This document shows positions 9,019-18,781 of a stretch of 64,000 bases of DNA, piece by piece. This DNA is from Deltaproteobacteria bacterium (lineage in GTDB: Bacteria > Myxococcota_A > Polyangia > Polyangiales > Polyangiaceae): the NCBI GenBank assembly GCA_016218915.1, contig JACRCQ010000042.1, positions 248,001 to 312,000 of the forward strand. The letters are read 5' to 3'. The notes under the pieces were generated by a model. The model was given only the letters and a program-made list of their open reading frames with translations, was not told where the DNA came from and searched no databases. The position numbers and the translations under genes were made by a program. Each line of letters begins with the position of its first letter. The first letter of the stretch is position 1.

Positions 9019-9228
9019 GATGAGGCTCTCTGCAATCATTGTGCCGTTGGAAGTCGCGCCAACACTCTCTTGAACGCCTTGATTTCGCCTTGCGGTCAAG
9101 CGCGCTGCCCACTGGCTTCGTTCCCAAGTGTCACAATGTGCCAGAGTGCGCGACACCCTTGAGCCCCAAGGCCCCTTCGGCCGGGTCGAACGCCAGCGCG
9201 CCCAATGCTCACAACGATCACCCGACAC

Positions 9229-10290
9229 TCAGCGCGATACCCAGACGCCCGCCGCTTCGAGCTTGGCGAGCTGCGCGGCAGGCGCTGCCACCTTCGCCAC
9301 GGAGACCTTTCGCAGACTCGCCATGCCGATCAGTGGAGCGAGATCGGTCACAGCGGTATCATCGAGGTCCACGTCCGTCAGCTGCGTCATCGCCCGCAGC
9401 GGCGTCAAGTCGTGGACTTTGGTTCGGTTGATCGACAGCTGCTTGAGCTTCGGCACCTTCTGCAGCGGCGTCAGGTCGGAAACGTTGGTCCCGTCGAGGT
9501 AGAGCTGCCAGAGCTCCGCAGCGCCCGCAAGTCCCGACAGATCCGTGGTCTGGCTGTCCCTGAGGTAGAGCGTTTGAAGGTTCGGCGCCTTTGCGATCGG
9601 ATCGAGCCGGCTCACCGGGCAGCCTGTCAAGTCGAGCGTATCGAGGCTCGTCATGCTCTCCACCGCAGTGAGGTCCGAGAGCTTCGACTTCGCCACCAGA
9701 AGGCGTTGAAGGCTCACCAGCGTGCGAAGCGCCTGGAGGTGGGAAGTCGAGAATACGGCTTCGATCTCTCGCAGGTTCACCAAGCGCGACAGCACCTGTA
9801 CGTCGGCCTCGGTCTGCACACCCGTCACCGCGATTCGCCTGAGCTTGTGGAGTCCTGCGAGCGGAGCCAGCGAGGTCGCCGGGCCTGTCATGGATATGTC
9901 TTGCAGGTTGATCAGGCCTCGCAGCGGTTCGTAGCTCCGGATGTACGCCCTGTGCGCCCACAAGGTTTCGAGGCTGGTCAGACCGGCGATGGGGCTCAAG
10001 TCTTCGAGTGAATGCGAGTCCATCGTCAGAACCCGCAGCGACCGCAGCCGCCGCAGCGGGCGAAGGTCGGGCTCGTCACGCGAGCAGCTGATCGTCTGCG
10101 TGTCCTCGGGCCACGTCTTGCCGCAGAACACGATGGGGCCGCTCTCGGTCTTCGCTGTCTCAGCGGGCGGGGGTGTGGCGACGGGAAGCGTGGGGGCAGG
10201 GCGATCGCGGGCGGTGCACGCATCGCAGGCCAGAAGAGCGCAGAGCAGCAGGAAGCTGCGCGTCGCAGGCGTCGTGAGCAGGTGCGTCAT
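9229..10290 (-). CDS. Leucine-rich-repeat lipoprotein
   Basis: ATG at 10290 starts a lipoprotein signal (SFLLLCALLACDAC). After a Pro-rich spacer and a short Cys-bearing cap come about eleven leucine-rich repeats of 22-24 residues, for example LQTLYLRDSQTTDLSGLAG and LKQLSINRTKVHDLTPLRA. They follow the pattern LxxLxLxxTxVxDLxPL seen in bacterial LRR proteins such as internalin-like ones. The array runs almost to the C-terminus and there is no enzymatic domain, so protein or glycan binding at the cell surface is the likely role. It is divergent from the Stig1-repeat gene at 10482, with a 191-bp shared promoter region. Confidence 0.85.
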   Translation of the reverse strand: MTHLLTTPATRSFLLLCALLACDACTARDRPAPTLPVATPPPAETAKTESGPIVFCGKTWPEDTQTISCSRDEPDLRPLRRLRSLRVLTMDSHSLEDLSPIAGLTSLETLWAHRAYIRSYEPLRGLINLQDISMTGPATSLAPLAGLHKLRRIAVTGVQTEADVQVLSRLVNLREIEAVFSTSHLQALRTLVSLQRLLVAKSKLSDLTAVESMTSLDTLDLTGCPVSRLDPIAKAPNLQTLYLRDSQTTDLSGLAGAAELWQLYLDGTNVSDLTPLQKVPKLKQLSINRTKVHDLTPLRAMTQLTDVDLDDTAVTDLAPLIGMASLRKVSVAKVAAPAAQLAKLEAAGVWVSR

Positions 10291-10481
10291 CGTCTTGCAC
10301 ACGGGCCTACCACGTGCTCCCGGCGATGTCGGGGAAATCGCCGAAGGACGATCCAGCAAGCCTTGGTCCGCATCCGACCGATCCAGCATCGAGCGTCTCA
10401 CGTGGCGTCGAGGTTCCGTGCCAGTGCGCGAAACGACGGCGTTGCGGCTGTCGCTGCGCTGGTTGTATCCTCCGGCGCACC

Positions 10482-12488
10482 ATGCTTTCCCCGAGACACG
10501 CCTCGTTCCTATTCTTGATCGCTTCCGTATCCTGCGCCCTTCCGGCATGCGGTTCGGACAGCGCAGCTCCAAACGAGCCCATCACCCACTGCCAGAAGGG
10601 ATTCTCGCAGTGTGGCAATGCCTGCGTACGCCTGGATCGCGATCCCAGCTACTGCGGCTCCTGCGGCGTCGCTTGCGACACGGGCCATGTCTGCTCGCGC
10701 GGAGAATGCGTTGCGTCGTGCCAGACAGGGCTCTCCGACTGCCAGGGAGGGTGCGTGAACCTCGAGAGCGATCGGGACAACTGCGGCGCTTGCGGCGTGA
10801 CGTGCGGAAGCGGGCTGGTCTGTGCCGACGGGGTATGCGCGGTGTCATGCCAGCTCGGCATGGTCGACTGCGACGGGTTGTGCGTGGATCTGGCGACCTC
10901 CACCGAGCATTGTGGAGCCTGCGGGAACTTCTGCGGTCATGGGCAGGTCTGCTCGGCGGGCACGTGCGCCTTGAGCTGCCAGAGCCAGCTCACCAACTGC
11001 AGCGGGATGTGCGTGAATCCCAAGTCGAGCCGGGAGCATTGCGGCGCCTGCGGTCACGCCTGTGCGTCCGGAGAGGTCTGCTCCGCCGGCGTCTGCTCTC
11101 TTACATGCCAGTCTCAGCTCGTAAGCTGCAATGGCATCTGCGCCGACCTGCAGTCCGACATGGCCCACTGCGGCAAGTGCGGCAACGTCTGCGAGCCCGG
11201 GCGCGTCTGCGAAAAGGGCAAGTGCGTCGTGAGCTGCCAGGACAAGCTCACCAACTGCTCCGATGTCTGTGTGGACCTGAAGAACAGCATCCTCGATTGT
11301 GGTGCGTGCGGCAACGCCTGCGGCGCGGGGATGTACTGCAAGGCAGGCACGTGCGAGCTCAACTGCGCATCCGGGTTCACGGCCTGCGCCGACGGCTGTT
11401 TCGATCTCAAGGCGGATGCGAAGCATTGCGGCGGTTGCCTCACTGCGTGCACGAGCGGCGAGATGTGCTCCAACGGTCAATGCGCACCCACCTGCGGCAC
11501 CGGGCTGACGGCTTGCGGCGCATCTTGCAGGGACCTGGTGAACGACCCGTCCAACTGCGGCGCGTGCGACCACGTCTGCCCGACGGTGAGCAACTCCATC
11601 TCCGTGTGCACGTCGAGTGCCTGCAACTACCTGTGCAATCCTGGGCGTACCGATTGCGGCGGGCTGTGCGTCGACCTGGCCAGCGACCTGTCGAATTGCG
11701 GCGCTTGCGGCAACGCTTGCGCCCACGTTCCCACGGCTACGACGGAGTGTCTTCCGGGTGGCTGCAAGCAGACTCCCTGCGCACAGAACCTGATGGACTG
11801 CAACCAGAGCGCAACGGACGGTTGCGAGGTGAATACCGCGACCAGCTCGAGCCACTGCGGGACCTGCGGCCACTCGTGCGAGCCAGGGGCGTCTTGCCAG
11901 TCCGGAACGTGCGTGTGCCCGCTCACCAAGACCCTCACCGCAACCACGGGCGACCAGGGTGGGAGCCCGTTCCCCGACGAATGCCCTGCCGGGCAGGTGA
12001 TGATCGGATTCGAGTCGAGCATGAGCTCCGGGTTCTACAACTACACGTTCTCGGGCTTCGCAACTCTGTGCGGCACGGTCCAGAAGGTGCAAACCGGTCC
12101 GGATGCCTGGGCGCTCACCGTGAGTCCCGGGGCCAGGCTCCCCGCCACAGGCACGCGCGGCTCGTCGTATGACCAGCCGATTACCACCGTGAAGTGCCCG
12201 CAAGATCAGATCGTCGTGGGCGTCGAGGGACAAGGATCCCGTCCAGTCAAGATGTCGCTTCGTTGCGCAAACATCTCAGCCACGGGCGCAGCGGGCACCT
12301 GCATGCTCCCCAATACCGGCACGGTCACGACGCTGCCGGCCTACGGCCAGGTCTCTGGCCAGCCGTTCGGGCCGCTGGATTGCCCGGCTGGCTCGGTCGC
12401 TTCTGGCTCCAACATGCGAGCGGGCGAAGTGATGAACCTGTACGGCCTCTTCTGCAAGCCTGTGAATCTGGTCCTCAAGGGGCAGTAG
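10482..12488 (+). CDS. Lipoprotein with ten Stig1-like Cys-rich repeats
   Basis: ATG at 10482 gives MLSPRHASFLFLIASVSCA and lipobox LPAC; the frame opens earlier at 10314 but without a signal. Residues about 35-490 are ten repeats of roughly 43 residues with the pattern CxxGLxxCxGxCVDLxxDxxNCGxCGxxCxxGxxCxxGxC. This matches the Stig1 (stigma-specific protein) repeat type common in myxobacterial surface proteins. The C-terminal 170 residues form a separate domain (FPDECPAGQVMIGFESSM, LDCPAGSVASGSNMRAG) with two similar halves. Disulfide-rich adhesin or matrix protein is the best guess. It converges with the M15 peptidase gene, leaving 18 bp between stops. Confidence 0.8.
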   Translation: MLSPRHASFLFLIASVSCALPACGSDSAAPNEPITHCQKGFSQCGNACVRLDRDPSYCGSCGVACDTGHVCSRGECVASCQTGLSDCQGGCVNLESDRDNCGACGVTCGSGLVCADGVCAVSCQLGMVDCDGLCVDLATSTEHCGACGNFCGHGQVCSAGTCALSCQSQLTNCSGMCVNPKSSREHCGACGHACASGEVCSAGVCSLTCQSQLVSCNGICADLQSDMAHCGKCGNVCEPGRVCEKGKCVVSCQDKLTNCSDVCVDLKNSILDCGACGNACGAGMYCKAGTCELNCASGFTACADGCFDLKADAKHCGGCLTACTSGEMCSNGQCAPTCGTGLTACGASCRDLVNDPSNCGACDHVCPTVSNSISVCTSSACNYLCNPGRTDCGGLCVDLASDLSNCGACGNACAHVPTATTECLPGGCKQTPCAQNLMDCNQSATDGCEVNTATSSSHCGTCGHSCEPGASCQSGTCVCPLTKTLTATTGDQGGSPFPDECPAGQVMIGFESSMSSGFYNYTFSGFATLCGTVQKVQTGPDAWALTVSPGARLPATGTRGSSYDQPITTVKCPQDQIVVGVEGQGSRPVKMSLRCANISATGAAGTCMLPNTGTVTTLPAYGQVSGQPFGPLDCPAGSVASGSNMRAGEVMNLYGLFCKPVNLVLKGQ

Positions 12489-12506
12489 GAGCGGGGGGTG
12501 CGAGGT

Positions 12507-14096
12507 TCACGCGCGGCGCCGACGACGGAGTGCAAGAGAGGCTGCGCTGACGAGGGCGATTGCAGCCAATCCTGACGAGCCGACAGGGGCACGGGCCAGG
12601 CTGCAGGAACCTGTCTCCGAGTTGTTCCAGCTCGCATAGCCATTGCCATCGTTGGTCGGGGTTCCGCCGATTCCTGCTGCGCCCGCCTTGCCGGCCACGC
12701 CACCCTTGGTTCCTGCGGCTCCGCCGCTCTTCGCGCCAGCACTACCGCCGGCCGAGCTTGCGCCGCCCGAACCCCCTGCGCCGGCTGCGCCCCCTGCGCC
12801 GGCCGCACCCGCGATCTCGTCGTCGATGAGCAACACCCTGCCGTCCGAATCGCCGACCAGCACAGGACGATTGCGCACGACCGGACCATCGGAAAACGCG
12901 GCCAGCTCGGCATCGGTCTTGGCCTGAATCGCATTCCAGTCGAACCGCCACACATCCATGACCGTGGGGTTGGGGACGTGGCGCTTCACCTTGCCATCGA
13001 CGAGGTACACCTTGCCGCCCGCGTCTGTCACGAGGACGGGCGCAGCGGGAACATCCACGCTGCGCGGGATGGCGTCCACGATAGTCTTGGCAATCGGGAG
13101 GCTGTCCTGGAACGCGTCGAACTTCCAAGCCGCATAGCTGGTCGGGTCGGTCACCCAGCGCGCAACGCCTGCTGGCAGCGTGCCAGTGCAGTTGAGCTGC
13201 CTGGGGGAATTCGAAAGCTCCGGATTGGCTCCACCTGTCGAGTCGATGGCGTAGGCATGCACTTCGTGGTTCGCGCCATCCAGCAGGCTCAGCGGCGCGT
13301 TCATGGCGAAGCCGTGGTTGCACGAGCCCACCACGCCGCACAGGTCGTCCCGGTTCTGGCTCGCGATCAGGGGCACTCCGTGGGCCGACGGGCTTCCCGC
13401 CGGGCCGTTGAAGTACACGTGCGCTCCGATGGCTCCAGCCCCTGCTTCCGCGTCGAATGCCCAGCCGGACACCTTGTCGCAATCGGCCTGATCCAGATAG
13501 CCGATCGGGAGGGCGTTGGTGCAGTAAGCGTTCGGCGATCCTCCTCCCCACCAATCCCAGTGCCAGTTCTCGCCCACAGAGGCGCCCTCGGCGTTGGACC
13601 ATCCGAAGCTCGGCGCGTTCGCGAAGATCCACGAGCCCTTGCTGCCTGACATGTCGAAGTCGATCGCATGACCGCTCTGGTGATTGCTCCACCCCGGCTT
13701 TGCGGCTGGATTGCCGTTGTTGCAGCAGCCGCACTGGTAGCAGTTCCAGAAGTACTCCTGCTCTGCGTAGGTGCGAAAGGCGCCGTTCAACGTCAAGTAC
13801 ACCCCATCGTTCTCCGCTGCCGCCATCATCGTGAGCAGCGCGTCGGCCGTGTGGATCTCCACCGGAAACCCGGCCACGGTGACCACTTCGATGTCAAAGG
13901 CAACGCCTTGGTCGTAGCCGGTCTCGTGCGTGACGGTGCAATCGTAGGACAGGGCTGCTGCCGACTTCCCCGTATGCGACGCGGTGTCATTGCCGTTCGG
14001 GTCGCCGTCTCCGCATCCGGTGAGCAGCGGGCTCAGCAGGAGCGCAGCGAGAGGTCCTGTCCGCAGTGCCATCTCCATGGAGCGCAAGCCAATCAT
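12507..14096 (-). CDS. Exported M15-type D-Ala-D-Ala carboxypeptidase-like protein with MYXO-CTERM-like tail
   Basis: The ATG at 14096 has GGAG seven bases upstream, which decides the start; the lipoprotein signal ends in LLSPLLTGC. Residues about 45-190 carry VanY/M15B zinc-peptidase marks: NHQSGHAIDFD supplies His and Asp ligands, and ENWHWDWWG supplies the second His. YQCGCCNN adds disulfides. The enzyme should trim peptidoglycan stem peptides or another D-amino-acid substrate in the envelope. A second domain (about 200-300) and a third (about 310-430) of unknown role follow, then a Gly/Ala/Ser linker. The end, SCSLARAPVGSSG plus a helix and RRRRR, resembles a MYXO-CTERM tail. A lipobox and such a tail in one protein is unusual. 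Confidence 0.82.
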   Translation of the reverse strand: MIGLRSMEMALRTGPLAALLLSPLLTGCGDGDPNGNDTASHTGKSAAALSYDCTVTHETGYDQGVAFDIEVVTVAGFPVEIHTADALLTMMAAAENDGVYLTLNGAFRTYAEQEYFWNCYQCGCCNNGNPAAKPGWSNHQSGHAIDFDMSGSKGSWIFANAPSFGWSNAEGASVGENWHWDWWGGGSPNAYCTNALPIGYLDQADCDKVSGWAFDAEAGAGAIGAHVYFNGPAGSPSAHGVPLIASQNRDDLCGVVGSCNHGFAMNAPLSLLDGANHEVHAYAIDSTGGANPELSNSPRQLNCTGTLPAGVARWVTDPTSYAAWKFDAFQDSLPIAKTIVDAIPRSVDVPAAPVLVTDAGGKVYLVDGKVKRHVPNPTVMDVWRFDWNAIQAKTDAELAAFSDGPVVRNRPVLVGDSDGRVLLIDDEIAGAAGAGGAAGAGGSGGASSAGGSAGAKSGGAAGTKGGVAGKAGAAGIGGTPTNDGNGYASWNNSETGSCSLARAPVGSSGLAAIALVSAASLALRRRRRA

Positions 14097-14285
14097 CGAG
14101 CATCTCCGGTGGGGCGTCGCGTCCGGCCGGTACCTCCGGACGTACGGGCAAGAAAGCAAGAACCACACCGTCGGCGGCACAGCGCGAAAGTGCCGGGAAA
14201 ACCCTGCCGATGTGCTCCAGCGACGCACGGGGTGCAGAACACCTCGACGCTCGCAAATCGCTTGAAATGTCGATGATTGCGCACA

Positions 14286-14297
14286 GAACACTGTTCG
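14286..14297. promoter_or_regulatory. Possible extra site for the TetR regulator (GAACACTGTTCG)
   Basis: This 12-base word is identical to the left arm of the inverted repeat at 48441-48473. It lies 190 bp upstream of the M15 peptidase start and after the TonB receptor stop. Only one arm is present, so binding is uncertain. Confidence 0.3.
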
Positions 14298-14360
14298 CGA
14301 CGATGTCAGAAACGACCGCTCGGGGGGCTCCGGCGAGGGCGGGGGCGACGCGGCCGGCCT

Positions 14361-16616
14361 TCACAGAGCGAATCGGCCTTCGAGGCTCGCAGTCGCCGAG
14401 AAGCCAGGAAGATAGAATCCACTTCCGTGCTCCACAGCCAGACGGTTGGTGATGTTGTCGAGCCCGACGCGCAACGTGAAGTCAGGGTGCAGCAGGTAGG
14501 CGCCGCGTGCGTGGAGCGTCACGAAGCCATCGGTTCCTGTCGGCGGAATCCGGTTGTCGCTCACCCGCCCCAACCTGCGCATGGGAGCGCGACCGTGCGC
14601 GAACACCTCGAGCCGGAGACGGGGAACGGGCCACAGCCAGGTGCCCAGCACCAGATAGGCGGGAGTCCTCACACGCTCGGACGCCGTCGCGGTCGGATCG
14701 TCGGATTCGTCGTACTGCAGTGCAACGGCACGTGCGAACACACCGCCCTTTTTCTCGCGACCCACGCGCAGATCAGATTCGATCCCGTAGACGTCCAGGC
14801 GATTCACGTTCTTGCTCTGCACGTACTGGGAGCCATCCGGTGCGGTCGACTGGCCGTTCACGCTGGTCGTCGCCAGCCCCACCGCATCGGTGAACCGCGA
14901 GAAGAACAGGAAGGTCTCACCACGCACGAGCTCGCGAAACACCTTGAAGCCGAGGTCCGCGGAATGGGTGTGCTCTGGCTCCAGGTCGCGGTTCGGAATC
15001 TGGAAGCGCCCACCGGCCCGCGTGCCCGCACCCGCGAAGTCCTCGATGTTGGGGGACCGAACGCCGCGTCCAGCGTTCGCGACCCACCGGAAGCCGTCCG
15101 TCATCTCCCACGATACCCCAGCGCTTCCGCTGCCGTCCCAGAGCGTGCTCCGGATGCCCTCAGCGCCCTGCGCCGCAGGTGCGCCCTGTCGGGGCGCAAT
15201 GCTCAGGGAGAACAGCGCACCGCGTGCACCAACATGCGCGCGGAAGCCCGGAACCAGCTCAGCTTCCAGCTGGCCGAACACCCCCGCCTGGGTCATGGTC
15301 GAGCCGTTCGGGTATCTGGATTCGCCGGCAGCGACCTCACCGGTTGCGGGCGTCACTACCTCGTTCTGGCTGAAGATCCTGTCGTGGATCGCTTCCACGC
15401 CGAGGATGGCTCCGCGCTGCTTGTCTTTCCGCAAGAAGCGCAGCTCCGAGCGCGCGGACAGGGAATCGGAGCGCGTGCGCTCCCGGGACACAGTGGAGGC
15501 CGGCGCGAGCTGGAAGACCCCGGTGGCGCACGACGAAGCCGAGGAGCCATCCGAGCAGGACTCGTTCATGTTGCGTCGAGATAGCTGATCAGAGAGGCGC
15601 TGCCAGGCGATCTGGACCAGAGCCTCCTGGAAGAAGCTCTCACGCGGCCGATGGACGACCGCAGCGCTGGTCATGGCGCGGAGCATGTCGGTGTACGCGG
15701 AGGACGCTCTCGCGGGCTTGGAGGGCACCGGAGCAAACCGCGGCGTGATCTCGTCGTATCTCACCAGCTCTGGCCGCTCGGAGAGCTGTCCTCGTAGCAC
15801 GACCTCGGTCTGCGGCGAGGCCAGCCATCGAAATGCCGCATCGGTCGACAGCCGCTCGAACCCCGTGCCCCTCTGCTCCCGGGTGAACACAGGAACATAA
15901 GACTGACCGGCCTGCCTTCGCAGCCCCGCGTAGGAGTCGGGGTCTGGCGATCGGGCGTTTTCGCCCGGGACGACGTCACCTGCCCGCGCGTAGGTGACTC
16001 CAAGTTGCGCTGCCCACCGGTCCTGCTGGTGCTGCGCGGAGACACGGCTGACTGACCCCAGCCCATTGGAAGTCACGCTCTGGAACAGGCGAACGTTCGT
16101 CTCCGGAGCGTCCGCAAAGGGCGGAAGGGGTGAATGGAGCATCACGGCTCCGCCAAGCGCGTCGCTGCCGTGCAGAACCGACGACGGGCCACGGATCACC
16201 TCGGCCGAATGCACGGCGTACGGGTCCAGGAGCCCGTATTGAGCATTGTTCGGGGATCGGAAGATGGCTGTGTTGAAGCGCACGCCGTCGACGTACAGGA
16301 CCAGCTCCCGTCCCGCGAACCCGCGGACATAGATCGTCCCTTGCCCGGGAGTGGTCTGTTGAACGGACACGCCCGCGTTGCCCCGAAGTGCATCCGCCAG
16401 GCTCGACGGCGCCGAGGAACGGATCTCTCTCTCGGAGACCTCGCCTGCGGCCTTGGTGGACTCGAACGTGTCGGGCTTCTTGGAGCCCCGCACGATGATC
16501 TCAATCGGCTCACCGGGCACCGCCCTGGTAGCGGCGTCCGTCGTCTCCTGGGCCTGCGCTCTCTCGTTGGCGAGCAGCAGCGTCAGCAGGCAAAGGGCCA
16601 GCAAGCGAGACTTCAT
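14361..16616 (-). CDS. TonB-dependent outer membrane receptor
   Basis: ATG at 16616 gives a Sec signal peptide (MKSRLLALCLLTLLLANERAQA). Residues about 30-180 are the plug: a TonB-box-like start (IEIIVRGSK), then SLADALRGNAGVSVQ, GTIYVRGF, ELVLYVDGVRFN, EVIRGPSSVLHGSDALGG. The remaining 570 residues alternate as a beta-barrel and end in the usual strand (TASLEGRFAL, ending Leu rather than the common Phe). The plug and the FxSPNNAQYGLLDP segment resemble the haem/haemoglobin-receptor branch, but iron-siderophore or other uptake is equally possible. At 751 residues it is full length. No TonB, ExbB or ABC transporter genes lie nearby. Confidence 0.9.
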   Translation of the reverse strand: MKSRLLALCLLTLLLANERAQAQETTDAATRAVPGEPIEIIVRGSKKPDTFESTKAAGEVSEREIRSSAPSSLADALRGNAGVSVQQTTPGQGTIYVRGFAGRELVLYVDGVRFNTAIFRSPNNAQYGLLDPYAVHSAEVIRGPSSVLHGSDALGGAVMLHSPLPPFADAPETNVRLFQSVTSNGLGSVSRVSAQHQQDRWAAQLGVTYARAGDVVPGENARSPDPDSYAGLRRQAGQSYVPVFTREQRGTGFERLSTDAAFRWLASPQTEVVLRGQLSERPELVRYDEITPRFAPVPSKPARASSAYTDMLRAMTSAAVVHRPRESFFQEALVQIAWQRLSDQLSRRNMNESCSDGSSASSCATGVFQLAPASTVSRERTRSDSLSARSELRFLRKDKQRGAILGVEAIHDRIFSQNEVVTPATGEVAAGESRYPNGSTMTQAGVFGQLEAELVPGFRAHVGARGALFSLSIAPRQGAPAAQGAEGIRSTLWDGSGSAGVSWEMTDGFRWVANAGRGVRSPNIEDFAGAGTRAGGRFQIPNRDLEPEHTHSADLGFKVFRELVRGETFLFFSRFTDAVGLATTSVNGQSTAPDGSQYVQSKNVNRLDVYGIESDLRVGREKKGGVFARAVALQYDESDDPTATASERVRTPAYLVLGTWLWPVPRLRLEVFAHGRAPMRRLGRVSDNRIPPTGTDGFVTLHARGAYLLHPDFTLRVGLDNITNRLAVEHGSGFYLPGFSATASLEGRFAL

Positions 16617-16824
16617 GGTGACGCGAACTCTGGGGGCATCATCAGCGCGACCTGGGAGTGGAGAGCAAAAAGGGTGCACTCTCCCCCGCGGTCGTAGACT
16701 ACAGGGTTGCGGGCAGAGTCGAAAGGAGTTCGCGATTTGCGCGCGACTCCACTTCGGCCCCAGCGGGGGCAAACGAGCGTGCGACTTGCTTCCATGCCAG
16801 GCGCCCCGGGTCTATTCTGGGCGA

Positions 16825-18654
16825 ATGTCGACGTCTTCTACCGCGGCTCGCTGCGCCTCTCCCCTCGTCGCTCTCGCTTGCGTCGCAGGACTCTCCACTG
16901 CATCTGTCGCTGCTTGCGGCGGGGGCGACGAGGCCGCGCCGGTGGGAGCCGCGGCTGCGAGCGGAGCCGCGGGCGCGGTCGGTGGCGCAGGGGGCAGCGC
17001 AGGGGCGGCTGGGACGAAGGCCGGCGGAGGCGGCGCAGCGGGGAACGGTGGAAGCATGGCCGGCGCAGCGGGCGCTGGCGGCAGCATCGGCAAGGGCGGA
17101 AGCAGTGGCACCGGGGGAACCGGCGGTGCGCCCGGATCCTGCGACCCCTTCGGGCACTTCGGCGTTCCTGCTCTCACGTTCACGCTTCCCAAGCCGACCG
17201 GCTCGTCGATGTCTCATCCGGATGTCCAGAAGAGCTTTCCCTCGGTCGACTGGGCGAACCTCGATCGGCTTTATGTGCCGGCAGGGGAGTACCAGACGTT
17301 CCAGATCGGCAATCTGCCGGCTCGTTCGAGCAGCAAGCCGCTGGTGATCACCAACATCGACGGCCAGGTGAAGATCGGACCAAACCTGGGAGGGAACTAC
17401 ATCTGGTCCATGGGGGGCGGTTCGGGCTGGGTGCTCACAGGTCGCTACGACCCGGACTCCAAGACCGGGGACGCAGGTTTTCCCGGGCATCGGTGCGGAG
17501 CCTATGCCGACTCGCGGGGCAAGTACGGCTTCATCAGCGATGACGCGCTCGACAAGTCAGGGCCCTATCTGCACATGGGTCTTTCGGTCGGCGATGCGAC
17601 CGACTTCGAGATCGAATACATCGAAGTGACCCGCTCCGGGTTCGCCGGGATTCGATTGCTCAACAAGCGCGAAGCCAATGAGCCGGAGAAGCCGATGGCG
17701 AACGTGCGCGTCCACGACACCTACGTCCACGACGTCGCCGCAGAAGGGTTCTACTTCGGCTGGACGGGGAATCCCCCCTCGAATCCGATGCCCGGGCTAC
17801 AGGTCTACAACAACCGGCTCATCAGGACAGGGAACGAGGCGCTGCAGATCCAGCAGCTGGGTGAGGCGTCGCATGTGCACCACAACGTGATGGCGTTTGC
17901 TGCGCTGCACTGGCTCGACAACGATCTCGGTGCCTACCAGGACAACAACGCGCAGGTGCAGACGCGCGCAGGCACCATCCTCGTGGAGAAGAACATATTC
18001 CTTGGCGGCGCTGGCACGCTGCTCAGCTTCTTCAGCGGCCCTGAAGCGGGAGACGCGGGCCGCAGCGTGACCTTCCAGGACAACTACTTTGCAGAGAGCT
18101 CGGATCTGGCCGGGTACCTCAACGGCACCTCGGGCGCGGACTCGTCGTACACTTTCAAGGGCAACACGCTCACCGGCATCGTGTTCGGCTACGACAAGGT
18201 CGATCCCGGCGCAACGCCGCCCAACTCCGCCTTCGGGGTCAACCCCAAGTTCGCCTCCCCGGTATTGTTCGAGGGCAATACGTGGGACTTCGATCTGCCG
18301 GTCCTGCCGGGCATCGCAGGGACCGATGGCACGTCGGGCCTGCTCACCGCCAAGGGCAACACGAAGGGAGCGGTTGTGCCGATCGCGTTCGTCAACTCCG
18401 GATACCCGGCAGGGGCGCCCATCCGAGCGCTCACGATCTGGAGCGCGATGGCAACGCGGGTTCCGGGAAGCCCGGTGATTCACTACAAGCCGGGGGACGT
18501 GGTGATGGACGACGCGGAGCTGTACCGCTGCACGGCTGACAGCGAGAGCGAGCCGCCCAGGAGCACGCCGTCGAAGTGGGAGAAGCTGCCTCTTCCTGCA
18601 GACGATGTCCGCGTGGTGATCGGATCGCCCTACGAGACGATGGGGGTACAGTGA
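16825..18654 (+). CDS. Lipoprotein with right-handed beta-helix domain
   Basis: ATG at 16825 starts a lipoprotein signal with lipobox SVAAC; the frame is open upstream only as an antisense shadow of the TonB gene. A 70-residue Gly/Ala/Ser linker follows. From about residue 150 the sequence shows parallel beta-helix coils: short strands with repeated N and V/I positions, for example FEIEYIEVTRSGFAGIRLLN, LQVYNNRLIRTGNEALQIQQ, VTFQDNYFAES. Such folds occur in pectate lyase-like polysaccharide lyases, epimerases and binding proteins. The catalytic residues could not be assigned. It is divergent from the TonB receptor across 208 bp, which may share regulation. Confidence 0.8.
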   Translation: MSTSSTAARCASPLVALACVAGLSTASVAACGGGDEAAPVGAAAASGAAGAVGGAGGSAGAAGTKAGGGGAAGNGGSMAGAAGAGGSIGKGGSSGTGGTGGAPGSCDPFGHFGVPALTFTLPKPTGSSMSHPDVQKSFPSVDWANLDRLYVPAGEYQTFQIGNLPARSSSKPLVITNIDGQVKIGPNLGGNYIWSMGGGSGWVLTGRYDPDSKTGDAGFPGHRCGAYADSRGKYGFISDDALDKSGPYLHMGLSVGDATDFEIEYIEVTRSGFAGIRLLNKREANEPEKPMANVRVHDTYVHDVAAEGFYFGWTGNPPSNPMPGLQVYNNRLIRTGNEALQIQQLGEASHVHHNVMAFAALHWLDNDLGAYQDNNAQVQTRAGTILVEKNIFLGGAGTLLSFFSGPEAGDAGRSVTFQDNYFAESSDLAGYLNGTSGADSSYTFKGNTLTGIVFGYDKVDPGATPPNSAFGVNPKFASPVLFEGNTWDFDLPVLPGIAGTDGTSGLLTAKGNTKGAVVPIAFVNSGYPAGAPIRALTIWSAMATRVPGSPVIHYKPGDVVMDDAELYRCTADSESEPPRSTPSKWEKLPLPADDVRVVIGSPYETMGVQ

Positions 18655-18781
18655 AGGAGCGGCCCTCTCGACCCCCGGCTGGCTCCCATCGGTTCCAGCT
18701 GCGCGCCGCAGAGGATCGCGCGCGAGGGCTGACGAGCACGATGCTCTACGTCGCGAATGGTGTAGAGTCCCCGTGGATCCC

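Noticed and set aside
9941..12172. A 743-codon rightward frame across the LRR and Stig1-repeat genes
   Set aside because: It runs in another phase over the Stig1-repeat gene and antisense to the LRR gene; no signal or domain.
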